Part shown: one piece after another, positions 1 to 8,436 of the stretch | How positions within the stretch are numbered: position 1 is the first letter of the stretch | How the letters are laid out: every line of letters starts with the position of its first letter | Source of the DNA: Actinomadura roseirufa | GTDB taxonomy: Bacteria > Actinomycetota > Actinomycetes > Streptosporangiales > Streptosporangiaceae | Direction: 5' to 3' | Length of the DNA stretch: 64,000 nucleotides | NCBI RefSeq assembly: GCF_900659635.1 | Contig: NZ_CAACVB010000013.1 | Span: 1 to 64,000 of the forward strand | Position numbers and translations under genes: made by a program | The notes under the pieces: model-generated | The model's input: only the letters and a program-made list of their open reading frames with translations | What the model was told of the DNA's origin: nothing | The model's database searches: none

Positions 1-1
1 C

Positions 2-619
2 GTGCCCCCGCCCGGCCCGGCGCGACCGCCGTCGGAGCGTCCGGGAGCGGCGGTCCCCGTGCCGGGCGGTCTCTTCGCCGGGCCGTCCCCGCCGCCCCGC
101 TGGCTGGTCCCGGCGCTGGCCGGCGGCGGCGCGTTGCTGGCCCTGGTCGCCGTCGTCGTGCTCGCCGTCGGACTGACCGGAGGCGGTGCCGGATCCGACG
201 ACGCCGGAGGACGGCCCGACCCCGTCTTCAAGAGCACGACGAGCGTCCCGTCCCCGCCGCCCACGACCGCCGCGTCCACGGAGCCGCCGCCCGGCGGGGT
301 CGCGGTGACCGTCCCGAACGGCCAGTGGCTGAAGGTGTCGCCCGCGCCCCGGCCGGCGGCCCAGGCAGGGGACGTGCGTTACTCCGACAAGGTGCTGAAG
401 GCGGGGCTGCGCAACATCCTGGTGGCCGCGGAACATCCGGAGGACGACAAGGGCGGGTGCCCGCAGCGCGTGCGGGGCCAGAAGCCCAGCTTCGCCTTCC
501 TCGTGCCGGAGGACGCACAGAGCCTCTGCCTGCTCGCCGACGACCGGGTCGCACTGATCACGGTCGTGTCGGCGGACCGCTACAAGGCCAAGCTCACGGT
601 CTCGACCTGGCCGGCCTGA
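2..619 (+). CDS. membrane-anchored protein of unknown function, probably 5'-partial
   Basis: The reading frame is open from the first bases of the window, so the true start is probably upstream. The visible 205 residues hold a Pro-rich N-terminal stretch, one strong membrane segment (about residues 34-59, Leu/Ala/Val-rich), then a Gly- and Pro/Thr-rich linker and a small C-terminal domain of about 100 residues with two cysteines (about residues 153 and 176) that could pair outside the cell. The layout fits a type II membrane protein with an extracytoplasmic domain. It ends 31 bases before the dynamin-like GTPase and shares its strand, so the two are probably co-transcribed. I do not recognise a family. 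Confidence 0.6.
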   Translation: MPPPGPARPPSERPGAAVPVPGGLFAGPSPPPRWLVPALAGGGALLALVAVVVLAVGLTGGGAGSDDAGGRPDPVFKSTTSVPSPPPTTAASTEPPPGGVAVTVPNGQWLKVSPAPRPAAQAGDVRYSDKVLKAGLRNILVAAEHPEDDKGGCPQRVRGQKPSFAFLVPEDAQSLCLLADDRVALITVVSADRYKAKLTVSTWPA

Positions 620-650
620 ACCGGCCGGGCACGCCCACAAGAGGAGGCAC

Positions 651-3140
651 ATGCAGGACCAGCGGATCCAGGCCGAGATCGCGGCGGCGCTGGCGGCGCG
701 GCACGCGCAGCGCGACCGGGTCGAGCGGCTGTCGGGGGCCTGGCGGGAGTTCCGCGACGGGTTCGGCGCGCTCGTCGACCAGGCCGAGCGGACGCAGCTC
801 GACCCGGCGCTCACGGCGGGCGGCCGCGGCGAGGCGCTGGCGGCCGCGCTGCGCCTGTTCCTCGACGGCGGCAGCGCCCGGCGGATGCGGCAGTCGCTGG
901 CCGAGGCGTCCGGACGGGTCGACGCGGTGCGCAGCCGCGCGCTCCGCCCGACGCTCAACATCGGCGTGATCGGCCAGACGCAGGCGGGCAAGAGCACCCT
1001 GCTGCGCGCCGTCTCCGGCCTGGACCGGCTCGGCACGGACGTGCTGCCCACCTCCGCCGACCTGCTGCCGACGACCGCGGCCCGCAGCCGCATCTTCAAC
1101 TCCCCGTCGCCGCGCGCCGAGGTCGTGCTGCGGACCTTCGACGACTTCCGCGAGGTCTACCTGCGGCCCCGGCACGAGGCGCTCGGCCTGCCGGTGCCGG
1201 CGGGGATCGAGGACTTCGCGGCGTTCCGGTACCCGTCCTGGACCGAGTTCGCCGGGCCGGCGGCGGCGTCCGGGCGGGACGTGCCGTCCAACCACGAGCA
1301 CCTGACCCGGCTGCGGCAGGCGCAGACGGCGCTGCCGCGCTACCGCGAGCTGTTCGAGGGGGCCCGCGTCCGGCAGATCGAGCTGCCCGAGGTGCCCGGT
1401 TTCGTCTCCTACCCGGCCGACCCGGCGCCGCCGTCGGCGGAGCGCCGCTACCTGGCGGTCCGGGACGTGCGGATCTACCATCCGTTCCCCAACAACCCCG
1501 TGCGCGACCTGGCGCTCATCGACCTGCCCGGGACGCAGGAACGGGGCCTCGACGTGGCCCGGCAGTTCATGCAGGACCTGCGCAACGAGGTGGACCTGCT
1601 CATCCAGGTCAAGCGGCCGAGCCGCATCAACGTGCTGTTCTCCGCCGGCGACACCGAGCTGCAGGAGCTCGCCCACGCCTCCCGCGCGGGCGTAGCGCTG
1701 GGCGACTTCATGTTCATCGTGCTCAACCGGGACGAGGCCAGGGCCGACCTGACGGCGGAGGAGTTCGGGAGCGCGGTGGAGCAGGCGCGGGCGGCGGGCG
1801 CCTCGCACGGCGTCGGGGTGCTGTCCGGCGACCTCAGTTCCCCGGACGAGGTGCGCGAGCGGGTGCTCGGCCCGGTGCTGACCCATCTGGCGGGCCGGCT
1901 CGCCGCGATGGACCGTGCCGCGCTCTACGACGCGCACGAGGCGACGGTCCGTGCGGGCCGGGCCGCCGTCGAGGCGGCCGGCGCGCTCGCGGACGGGATC
2001 CGCGCGGCCGGGCTGCGGGTGCCGAGCGACGACCAGCGGCTCGCCGAGCTCGTCCCGGCCGTGGTCGACGAGCTGGCCGACGACCTGGCCCGCGTCCGCG
2101 ACGGCTACCTGGCGCGGGTCCGCGAGGGCCTGCGCAGCCAGGAGCTGGACGCCGCGGCGCTCGCCGCCGCCGGGCAGGTGCGGGCGTGGCTGGCGGACGG
2201 GTTCGGCGGCGGCGGCCGGGACGTGTGGCTGGAACGGGTCCGCAAGCGGATCCTCGTGCTGCGCCGGGCGACGGTCGAGCAGGAGTTCATCCGGGCCCGG
2301 CACTTCGTGGCCGAGACCTTCAAGCGGCTCGTGGACCCCTCGCTCGCGCAGGCCATCGGCGAGCTGCAGGGCATGGTCGTCGCGGCGCTGTGGGCGCGGC
2401 TGCCCGCGCCCGTGCTGCCGGGCGAGCACACGCTCGCCGCGTTCGGCGCGGCGCTGCGCGAGCAGGGACTCGCCGCGCTGGCGACCCCGATCGAGGACCT
2501 CGCGGCGCTCAGCGTCGGCTACGGGGACCAGAGCCTGTTCCTGCGCGTCGTCCAGCCGATCGTGGTGGGCATCGACGAGGGCGGCCCCGTCGTGCCCGCC
2601 GCGCCGGCACCGGGCGCGGGGTCCGGCGCGGGCCACGGCGGGCCCGAGCTTCACGTCGCGGTCGACCTGGCGCCGTGGGCGATCCCCGCGGACGTCGGCG
2701 TCAGCGCCTCGATCCCGCTGCGCGGGTGGCGGCGCGGTGACCCGCGCGGGCTGTCCCCGGCGCGGGTCGCGGAGATGATCCCGGTCACCGAGGGCGCCGA
2801 GGAGACGGCGCGGTGGCTGGGGGAGACCCTCACCGCCGTCGTCGAGGACGTGCTGGAGCGGCTGTCGCGGGCGCTGGCCGAGGAGTCGGCGGCGGCCGTG
2901 CGGGCCCTGTTCGCCTGCGCCGACCAGTTCTTCGACGGCTTCCTGCGGCACCGGCGCACCGAGCTGGAGCTGCGCGAGCTACTGCGCCCGCACCTGGGGG
3001 CCGTCACCCCCGACGACGGCCCGGCCCTGCTGGCGGCGCTCGCCCGCGACGTCGAGCTGCGCGCCGCCGCCGTCGGCGAGTCCTTCGCCGGATACGAGGC
3101 GGCCTGGCGGTCGGTGCCGGGTCATGGTGCCGAGCCCTGA
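651..3140 (+). CDS. dynamin-like large GTPase
   Basis: The 829-residue protein has a P-loop (GQTQAGKST, about residues 108-116), a G3 motif DLPG (about 290) and a G4-like NRDE (about 357) in place of the usual NKxD. An alpha-helical N-terminal region of about 100 residues precedes the GTPase domain, and a long helical C-terminal half rich in Ala, Arg and Glu follows it, which is the general build of bacterial dynamin-like proteins. Such proteins remodel membranes, often in pairs. No clear membrane segment is present, so membrane contact may depend on the anchored protein encoded just upstream. The start is fixed by a GAGGAGG ribosome site at 641-647. The exact subfamily is uncertain. Confidence 0.75.
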   Translation: MQDQRIQAEIAAALAARHAQRDRVERLSGAWREFRDGFGALVDQAERTQLDPALTAGGRGEALAAALRLFLDGGSARRMRQSLAEASGRVDAVRSRALRPTLNIGVIGQTQAGKSTLLRAVSGLDRLGTDVLPTSADLLPTTAARSRIFNSPSPRAEVVLRTFDDFREVYLRPRHEALGLPVPAGIEDFAAFRYPSWTEFAGPAAASGRDVPSNHEHLTRLRQAQTALPRYRELFEGARVRQIELPEVPGFVSYPADPAPPSAERRYLAVRDVRIYHPFPNNPVRDLALIDLPGTQERGLDVARQFMQDLRNEVDLLIQVKRPSRINVLFSAGDTELQELAHASRAGVALGDFMFIVLNRDEARADLTAEEFGSAVEQARAAGASHGVGVLSGDLSSPDEVRERVLGPVLTHLAGRLAAMDRAALYDAHEATVRAGRAAVEAAGALADGIRAAGLRVPSDDQRLAELVPAVVDELADDLARVRDGYLARVREGLRSQELDAAALAAAGQVRAWLADGFGGGGRDVWLERVRKRILVLRRATVEQEFIRARHFVAETFKRLVDPSLAQAIGELQGMVVAALWARLPAPVLPGEHTLAAFGAALREQGLAALATPIEDLAALSVGYGDQSLFLRVVQPIVVGIDEGGPVVPAAPAPGAGSGAGHGGPELHVAVDLAPWAIPADVGVSASIPLRGWRRGDPRGLSPARVAEMIPVTEGAEETARWLGETLTAVVEDVLERLSRALAEESAAAVRALFACADQFFDGFLRHRRTELELRELLRPHLGAVTPDDGPALLAALARDVELRAAAVGESFAGYEAAWRSVPGHGAEP

Positions 3141-3231
3141 TCGTCGACTGCCGTTGACGTCCGCCCCACCGCCTCTTCACCGTCTGCGGGCGATGATCGG
3201 CACGTTCGGCAGTCGACGAAGGTGGTGCCCC

Positions 3232-4539
3232 ATGCTGGGAAGGTTCACGGCCGCGTTCACGGCGGCCGGTGCGCTGGTCGCGCTCTGCGGTGCCGTCCCG
3301 GCGCACGCGGGCGTCCCCGTCCCGCCGGACGCGAACCGCGCCGACGGCGCGGGCTCCGGCGAGCGCCCGGACGCGCGGCGCGCGGCCGTCTCGTCACGGC
3401 CGGGCGCGCTGCCCGCGCTCCGCTACACCTCCGAGACCAGGCTCGCGCCCGGCGTGGTCCTGCGCGCGTTCGAGACGTCCGGGATCGGCGGGCCGGTGCG
3501 CGGCGACCTCGTCGACGTCGACCTGCGCGCGCCGCACGTGCGGGTCGGGCTGCTGCGCCCGCCCGCGATCGCCGCGCGGCTGACGGTGTCGCGGATGGCG
3601 GCCGCGCAGCGCGCCGTCGCCGGGGTCAACGGCGACTTCTTCAACATCAGCGAGACGCACCCGGGCGTCACCCCGACCGGGTCGTCGTCCGGCCCCGAGG
3701 TGGACGGTGGGCGGCCGCTCAAGGCCGCGGTCCCGGACGGGCAGCGCTTCGGCCCGGCGCTGCCGCCCACGACGTCCGCCGAGGACGTCATCGGCGTCGG
3801 TCCCGACCGGCGCGGCCGCGTGGCGCGGCTGCGCCTGACCGGGACGATCACTACCGGCGGCAGGACGCTGCCGCTGCGCGGCCTGAACCAGTACGCGCTG
3901 CCCGTCGGCGGCGCGGGCGCGTTCACCAGCGCGTGGGGCGCGGTGTCGCGGCTGCGCGCCGTGTGCGGCACCGACGAGCGCCGCGCCGACCCGTGCGACA
4001 CCGACGTCGCCGAGGTGACCGTGCGGAACGGAAGGGTCACCCAGGTCGCCGGGACGATCGGCGGCGGCGCGATCCCGCCGGGGACGACCGTCCTGGTCGG
4101 GCGCGGCGCGTCCGCCGCGGCCCTGCGCGCGTTCCGGCCCGGCCAGCGGGTGCGCGTCCGCTACTCGCTCACCGGTGCGGAGCGGTTCCGCGCCGCGGTC
4201 GGCGGGTTCCCGATCCTGCGCGGCGGAGAGCCGCTGGAGGGGCTCGACCCGCGCGGCCCGGCGCCCCGCACCGCCGCCGGGGTCGGCCACGGCGGCCGCC
4301 ACCTCTACCTCGTGGTGGCCGACGGGCGGTCCGTGCTCAGCGCCGGGCTGACCGTCGCCGAGCTGGCCGAACTGCTGGAGAGCGCCGGTGCCGACGACGC
4401 GGTGAACCTCGACGGCGGCGGCTCCTCGACGCTCGTCGCGCGGGGGCCCGGCGAGCCGGAGGCGACCGTCCGCAACGTCCCCTCGGACGGCACCGAGCGC
4501 GCCGTCGCGAACGGGATCGGGGTCTTCACCGCGTCCTGA
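3232..4539 (+). CDS. secreted phosphodiester glycosidase family protein (NAGPA domain)
   Basis: The 435-residue product starts with an n-h-c signal peptide (about residues 1-24, ending in AHA). Two hallmark segments of the NAGPA/DUF2233 family are visible: GVNGDFFNIS (about 130-140) and VNLDGGGSSTLV (about 390-401). In this family the domain hydrolyses N-acetylglucosamine-1-phosphodiesters or related sugar phosphodiesters, so an exported enzyme acting on cell-wall or teichoic-type glycans is likely. I chose ATG 3232 because AAGGTGG (3219-3225) lies six bases upstream and the signal peptide starts there; longer in-frame starts (3124, 3193) would put a charged stretch before it. It stands alone between the GTPase and the sugar operon. 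Confidence 0.8.
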   Translation: MLGRFTAAFTAAGALVALCGAVPAHAGVPVPPDANRADGAGSGERPDARRAAVSSRPGALPALRYTSETRLAPGVVLRAFETSGIGGPVRGDLVDVDLRAPHVRVGLLRPPAIAARLTVSRMAAAQRAVAGVNGDFFNISETHPGVTPTGSSSGPEVDGGRPLKAAVPDGQRFGPALPPTTSAEDVIGVGPDRRGRVARLRLTGTITTGGRTLPLRGLNQYALPVGGAGAFTSAWGAVSRLRAVCGTDERRADPCDTDVAEVTVRNGRVTQVAGTIGGGAIPPGTTVLVGRGASAAALRAFRPGQRVRVRYSLTGAERFRAAVGGFPILRGGEPLEGLDPRGPAPRTAAGVGHGGRHLYLVVADGRSVLSAGLTVAELAELLESAGADDAVNLDGGGSSTLVARGPGEPEATVRNVPSDGTERAVANGIGVFTAS

Positions 4540-4638
4540 GCGACGCCCGCTCTCGTCCCGGGCCCGGAAACTTCCTCGCGCGCGTCCCTGACCACGGAGT
4601 CCGGGTTGACCGCCCGGCCTGACATCACCGGACCGGCC

Positions 4639-4666
4639 ACCGCCCGCGGCACCCGCCGCGGGCGGT
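4639..4666. terminator. hairpin after the phosphodiester glycosidase gene
   Basis: An 11-bp perfect stem (arms 4639-4649 and 4656-4666) closes a 6-base loop about 100 bases after the stop codon. There is no T-run, as is usual for actinomycete terminators. Confidence 0.5.
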
Positions 4667-4779
4667 TCGGCGTTCGGCGGCGGTCCTGACCGGACGGCCT
4701 GACTCCACACCCGGATTGACCGCGTCTGTGCAGGTCACGTCCCTAGATGACGGACTTCGAGCAAATAAGCGGTGACAGA

Positions 4780-4808
4780 TGACTGAAGTCGCGCATGGGT
4801 GCTACGTT
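4780..4808 (+). promoter_or_regulatory. predicted promoter of the deoR-led sugar operon, leaderless
   Basis: A -10 element TACGTT (4803-4808) fits the actinobacterial TAnnnT consensus. A -35-like TGACTG (4780-4785) lies 17 bases upstream. Transcription would begin about seven bases after the -10 element, at the GTG codon 4815 itself, so the mRNA would have no leader. No Shine-Dalgarno sequence precedes that GTG. Confidence 0.5.
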
Positions 4809-4814
4809 CCCTGC

Positions 4815-5576
4815 GTGACATCAAGCAAGCGGCGTGCGCAGATCGTGTCCTCGCTGCGTACGAAGGGTGCGGCGTCCGTCCGGGAGCTGGCCGAGACCCT
4901 TCAGGTGAGCGAGTCGACGATCCGCCGCGATCTCGACGTGCTGGACCGCAACGGCGAGCTCGTCCGGACCTACGGGGGAGCGGCGCTGTCGCCTCAGGCG
5001 GCGGTGCCCGAGATCTCCTTCGCGGCCTCGGCCGAGCACGACAGCGCGGAGAAGGAGGCGGTGGCCAGGCGGGCCGCCGCGCTGGTCGAGGACGAGATGG
5101 TCGTCGTGCTCGACATCGGCACCAGCACCCGGCTGCTCGCCCGGCACCTGCGCGGCCGGCCCGTCACCGTCATCACCGCCAACCTGGCGGTGCTGGACGA
5201 GCTCCGCGACGACGAGGCCGTGCGGCTGTGCCTGCTCGGCGGGGTGGTGCGGCGCAACTACCTCTCGCTCGTCGGGTCGCTCACCGAGACGGCGCTGCGC
5301 CGGGTGAGCGCCGACCTGATGTTCCTCAGCTGCACCGGGGTACGGCCGGACGGCCATGTCGTCGACGACATGGAGGTCGAGACGCCGATCAAGCAGGCGA
5401 TGATCGAGTCCGCCGACCGGGTGGTGCTGGTCGCCTCCGAGGCGAAGTTCCCCGGCACCGGATCGCTGCGCGTGTGCTCCCTCGCGGCGGTCGACGCGGT
5501 GGTGACCACCGCCGGCGCCGACCCACAGACTCTCGAGCTCTGCCGGCAGGCGGGCGGGAAGGTGTTCATCGCATGA
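4815..5576 (+). CDS. DeoR-family transcriptional regulator of the sugar operon
   Basis: The 253-residue protein has an N-terminal winged helix (about residues 1-55, with SESTIRRDLDVLDRNGEL as the recognition part) and a C-terminal DeoRC sensor domain with the usual D-x-G-x-S/T segment (DIGTSTRLLA) for binding a sugar phosphate. Such proteins repress sugar catabolic operons until a phosphorylated intermediate releases them. I chose GTG 4815 over ATG 4779 because the helix-turn-helix begins right after it and a -10 element ends six bases upstream. Its stop overlaps the start of the GH4 gene (ATGA), so the two are translationally coupled and it probably controls its own operon. Confidence 0.85.
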   Translation: MTSSKRRAQIVSSLRTKGAASVRELAETLQVSESTIRRDLDVLDRNGELVRTYGGAALSPQAAVPEISFAASAEHDSAEKEAVARRAAALVEDEMVVVLDIGTSTRLLARHLRGRPVTVITANLAVLDELRDDEAVRLCLLGGVVRRNYLSLVGSLTETALRRVSADLMFLSCTGVRPDGHVVDDMEVETPIKQAMIESADRVVLVASEAKFPGTGSLRVCSLAAVDAVVTTAGADPQTLELCRQAGGKVFIA

Positions 5577-6940
5577 AGCTGGCCATCCTTGGCGGGGGCG
5601 GGTTCCGGGTGCCGTACGTGTACCAGGCCCTGCTGCGCGACCACGGCTCCCCGCGCATCGGGGAGGTCTGGTTGCACGACACCGACGACGGCCGCCTGGC
5701 CGCGATGGCGGCCGTGCTCGCGGCCTCCGCCGCCGGTGCCGAGGGCGCCCCCGTGGTCCGCACCAGCACCGACCTGAACCGGGCACTGGAGGGCGCCGAC
5801 TTCGTGTTCTCCGCCGTCCGCGTGGGCGGGCTGGCGGGGCGGGTGTGCGACGAGCGCGTGGCGCTGGACCTGAACGTCCTCGGACAGGAGACGACCGGGC
5901 CGGGCGGTCTCGCCTACGGCCTGCGCACGATCCCCGTCATGGTGGACGTCGCGCGCCGCGTGAAGGAGCTGGCCCCGGACGCCTACGTCATCAACTTCAC
6001 CAACCCGGCCGGCATGATCACCGAGGCGATGCAGTCCGTCCTCGGCGACCGGGTGCTCGGCATCTGCGACACCCCGTCCGGGCTCGGCACGCGGGTGGCG
6101 CTGGCGCTCGGGCTACGGCCCGAGCGCCTCCAGCTCGACTACGTGGGGCTCAACCACCTCGGCTGGATGCGCCGCATCCTGCACGACGGCGTGGACGTCC
6201 TGCCGCGCCTGCTCGCCGACGACGACCTGCTCGGCGGGCTGGAGGAGGGCGTGGTCTTCGGCCGCGAGTGGCTGCGCGAACTCGGCTCCATCCCCAACGA
6301 GTACCTGTACTACTACTACTTCAACCGGGAGGCGGTCCGCGCCACCCTCGACGCCCCGCAGACCCGCGGCGAGTTCCTCGTCCGGCAGCAGGAGGCGTTC
6401 TACGAGCGGATCGCCGCGGCGTCCGGCGGCGCGGCCCTGGAGATCTGGCGCGAGACGACCGCCTCCCGCAGCGCCAGCTACATGGCCGAGATGAAGGGCG
6501 CGGCGACCGGGGAGGCCCTGGAGGACCACTCCGGCGTCGACCCGGTCGACGAGGGGTACGCCGGTGTGGCGCTGAGCGTGATGGCGGCGATCAGCCGCAA
6601 CGAGCCCGCCTCCATGATCCTCAACGTGCGGAACGGGTCGACCGTCACCGCGCTGCCGCCGGACGCGGTCGTCGAGGTGCCCGTCACCGTCGACGCCAAC
6701 GGGATCCACCCGCTCGTCCTCGACCAGCCCGACCTGCACCAGACGGGCCTGATGCAGCAGATGAAGGCGGTGGAGCGGCTGACGATCGGCGCGGCCCTCA
6801 GCGGCTCGCGGACCGAGGCGGTCAAGGCGTTCGCCCTGCACCCGCTGGTCGACTCGGTCTCGGTCGGGCGCAGGCTGCTCGACGGCTACATCGACCGGAT
6901 CCCCGAGGTGGCGGCCGTGTTCAAGGACGGCCCCCGGTGA
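5573..6940 (+). CDS. family 4 glycoside hydrolase (6-phospho-beta-glucosidase type)
   Basis: The 455-residue protein begins with an NAD-binding Rossmann segment (AILGGGGFRVP) and carries the GH4 metal-site residues: Cys in ICDTP (about C165) and His in GLNHLGW (about H195). GH4 enzymes cleave glycosides by an oxidation-elimination mechanism that needs NAD and Mn2+; many, not all, take 6-phosphorylated disaccharides. No PTS genes are visible, and an ABC importer and a PfkB kinase follow, so either the substrate is phosphorylated after import or this member takes unphosphorylated glycosides. The start overlaps the deoR stop by four bases. Confidence 0.85.
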   Translation: MKLAILGGGGFRVPYVYQALLRDHGSPRIGEVWLHDTDDGRLAAMAAVLAASAAGAEGAPVVRTSTDLNRALEGADFVFSAVRVGGLAGRVCDERVALDLNVLGQETTGPGGLAYGLRTIPVMVDVARRVKELAPDAYVINFTNPAGMITEAMQSVLGDRVLGICDTPSGLGTRVALALGLRPERLQLDYVGLNHLGWMRRILHDGVDVLPRLLADDDLLGGLEEGVVFGREWLRELGSIPNEYLYYYYFNREAVRATLDAPQTRGEFLVRQQEAFYERIAAASGGAALEIWRETTASRSASYMAEMKGAATGEALEDHSGVDPVDEGYAGVALSVMAAISRNEPASMILNVRNGSTVTALPPDAVVEVPVTVDANGIHPLVLDQPDLHQTGLMQQMKAVERLTIGAALSGSRTEAVKAFALHPLVDSVSVGRRLLDGYIDRIPEVAAVFKDGPR

Positions 6941-7028
6941 CCGCCGTCCTCTGACCCGACCGATCCACCTCCGTACACCACCCCACTTCACCCATCCCAC
7001 CCCCCACCTTCAACGACCGGACCCAGGC

Positions 7029-7057
7029 GGGTCCGCCGGGACGTCGCCGGCGGGCCC
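7029..7057. terminator. GC-rich hairpin between the GH4 and kinase genes
   Basis: An 11-bp stem with one G-T wobble (arms 7029-7039 and 7047-7057) and a 7-base loop lies in the 171-base gap after the GH4 gene. It may attenuate transcription into the kinase and transporter genes or protect the upstream mRNA. Confidence 0.4.
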
Positions 7058-7111
7058 GCGGTCCTCCCTTACCTCGAACGTCATCAACGAAGGCCCTCGT
7101 GAGGAGGCGTC

Positions 7112-8371
7112 ATGACAGCAGAAACTCTGAGCGGGGCCGCGGCCGCGGACTCCCCGGGAGCTGAGGCCGCGGCACCCGGGCGGCCGCCCGAGCCGTCGCT
7201 GACCGACCCGTGCGCCGAGCGCGGCCTGGCCGGGGAACTGCTCCGGCGGACCGGGGACGCCGGCGGCACCGCTCCCGGCCTGGACGTCTTTCTGAGCGGC
7301 CAGGTCTTCATGGACATGATCTTCACGGGGCTGCCGGGGCTGCCGCCGCCCGGCACGGAGCTGTTCACCGAGGGGCTCGGCTCGGCGCCCGGCGGCGTCG
7401 CGAACATCGCGGTGGCGATGAGCCGGCTCGGCCTGCGGGTCGGCCTCGCGGCGCCGTTCGGCGACGACCTGTTCGGCGCCTACCTGTGGCGGACGCTCGC
7501 CGAGCAGGAGGGCGTCGACCTCGGGCACTCGCGGAAGATCCCCGCCTGGCCGACGCCCGTCACCGTGTCGCTGGCCTACGACTCCGACCGCAGCATGGTC
7601 ACCTACGCCAAGCCCATGCCGGAGCTCACGGGAGCAGCCGCCGGCCTGGTCGGCGGCGCCGTGAACGACGACGGGGACGGCACGGACGCCGGCACGGGGG
7701 CGGGGGCGGTGCTGGGCTCCCCGCCGCCGTCCGCGCGGGCGTGCTTCGTCGACATCGAGCGTCCCGTGCCCGGCTGGGCGCGGGAGATGCGCCGCTCGGG
7801 CGCGCTGGTGTTCGCCGACCTCGGCTGGGACGCGACCGAGACCTGGTCGAGCGAGGTGCTGGACCGGCTGGAGCACGTGGACGTGTTCCTGCCGAACGCC
7901 GTGGAGGCGATGGCCTACACCCGTACCGGCAGCCCCGAGGAGGCCGCCCGCGCGCTGTCGGCGCGGGTCCCGGTCGTGGTCGTCAAGCGCGGCGGGGACG
8001 GCGCGATCGCGATCGACTCCCGTACCGGCGAGGTCGCCGAGACCTCGGCGCTGCCGGTCGAGGCGCTCGACGCGACCGGCGCCGGCGACGTGTTCGCCGC
8101 GGGGTTCCTGTTCGGCACGCTCGCCGAGCTTCCGCTGGCCGAGCGCCTGCGGTTCGCCAACCTGTGCGCGGGCCTGTCGGTGCGGCACCGCAGCGGCTCG
8201 CTCGGCGCGCCCTGCTGGGGCGAGATCGCCGCGTTCGGTGAGTCCGGGGAGGTTCCCGAGTCCGTGCTCGAGCAGTACGCCTTCGTCGTGGACTACATCC
8301 CCGACTCGGCGACCGACACCGTCGTCCGGGCCGAGCCCACCCTCCGGGCCGACCTCCAGCAGCCGTCCTGA
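7112..8371 (+). CDS. PfkB-family carbohydrate kinase
   Basis: The 419-residue protein has the two PfkB signatures: a Gly-rich N-terminal motif (SAPGGVANIAVAMSRLG, about 90-107) and the C-terminal anion-hole motif DATGAGDVFAAGF (about 318-330). An extra N-terminal stretch of about 55 residues, Ala- and Pro-rich, precedes the domain, and a Gly/Asp/Thr-rich insert lies near residue 185. Family members phosphorylate sugars, sugar acids or nucleosides; the substrate cannot be read from sequence. Its place between the GH4 gene and the transporter suggests it phosphorylates the imported sugar or its hydrolysis product. A GAGGAGG ribosome site precedes ATG 7112. Confidence 0.8.
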   Translation: MTAETLSGAAAADSPGAEAAAPGRPPEPSLTDPCAERGLAGELLRRTGDAGGTAPGLDVFLSGQVFMDMIFTGLPGLPPPGTELFTEGLGSAPGGVANIAVAMSRLGLRVGLAAPFGDDLFGAYLWRTLAEQEGVDLGHSRKIPAWPTPVTVSLAYDSDRSMVTYAKPMPELTGAAAGLVGGAVNDDGDGTDAGTGAGAVLGSPPPSARACFVDIERPVPGWAREMRRSGALVFADLGWDATETWSSEVLDRLEHVDVFLPNAVEAMAYTRTGSPEEAARALSARVPVVVVKRGGDGAIAIDSRTGEVAETSALPVEALDATGAGDVFAAGFLFGTLAELPLAERLRFANLCAGLSVRHRSGSLGAPCWGEIAAFGESGEVPESVLEQYAFVVDYIPDSATDTVVRAEPTLRADLQQPS

Positions 8372-8436
8372 CCCCGGTCCCGCGACGCGGGACCACCCAC
8401 CCCCAGGATCGCGCAACAGAGAAAGGAGCCGCTGGA

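Noticed and set aside
594-2951. Long minus-strand open frame opposite the dynamin-like gene
   Set aside because: High GC keeps opposite frames open. It has no domain, is Arg/Pro/Gln-rich, and the plus strand encodes a protein with GTPase motifs and a good ribosome site.
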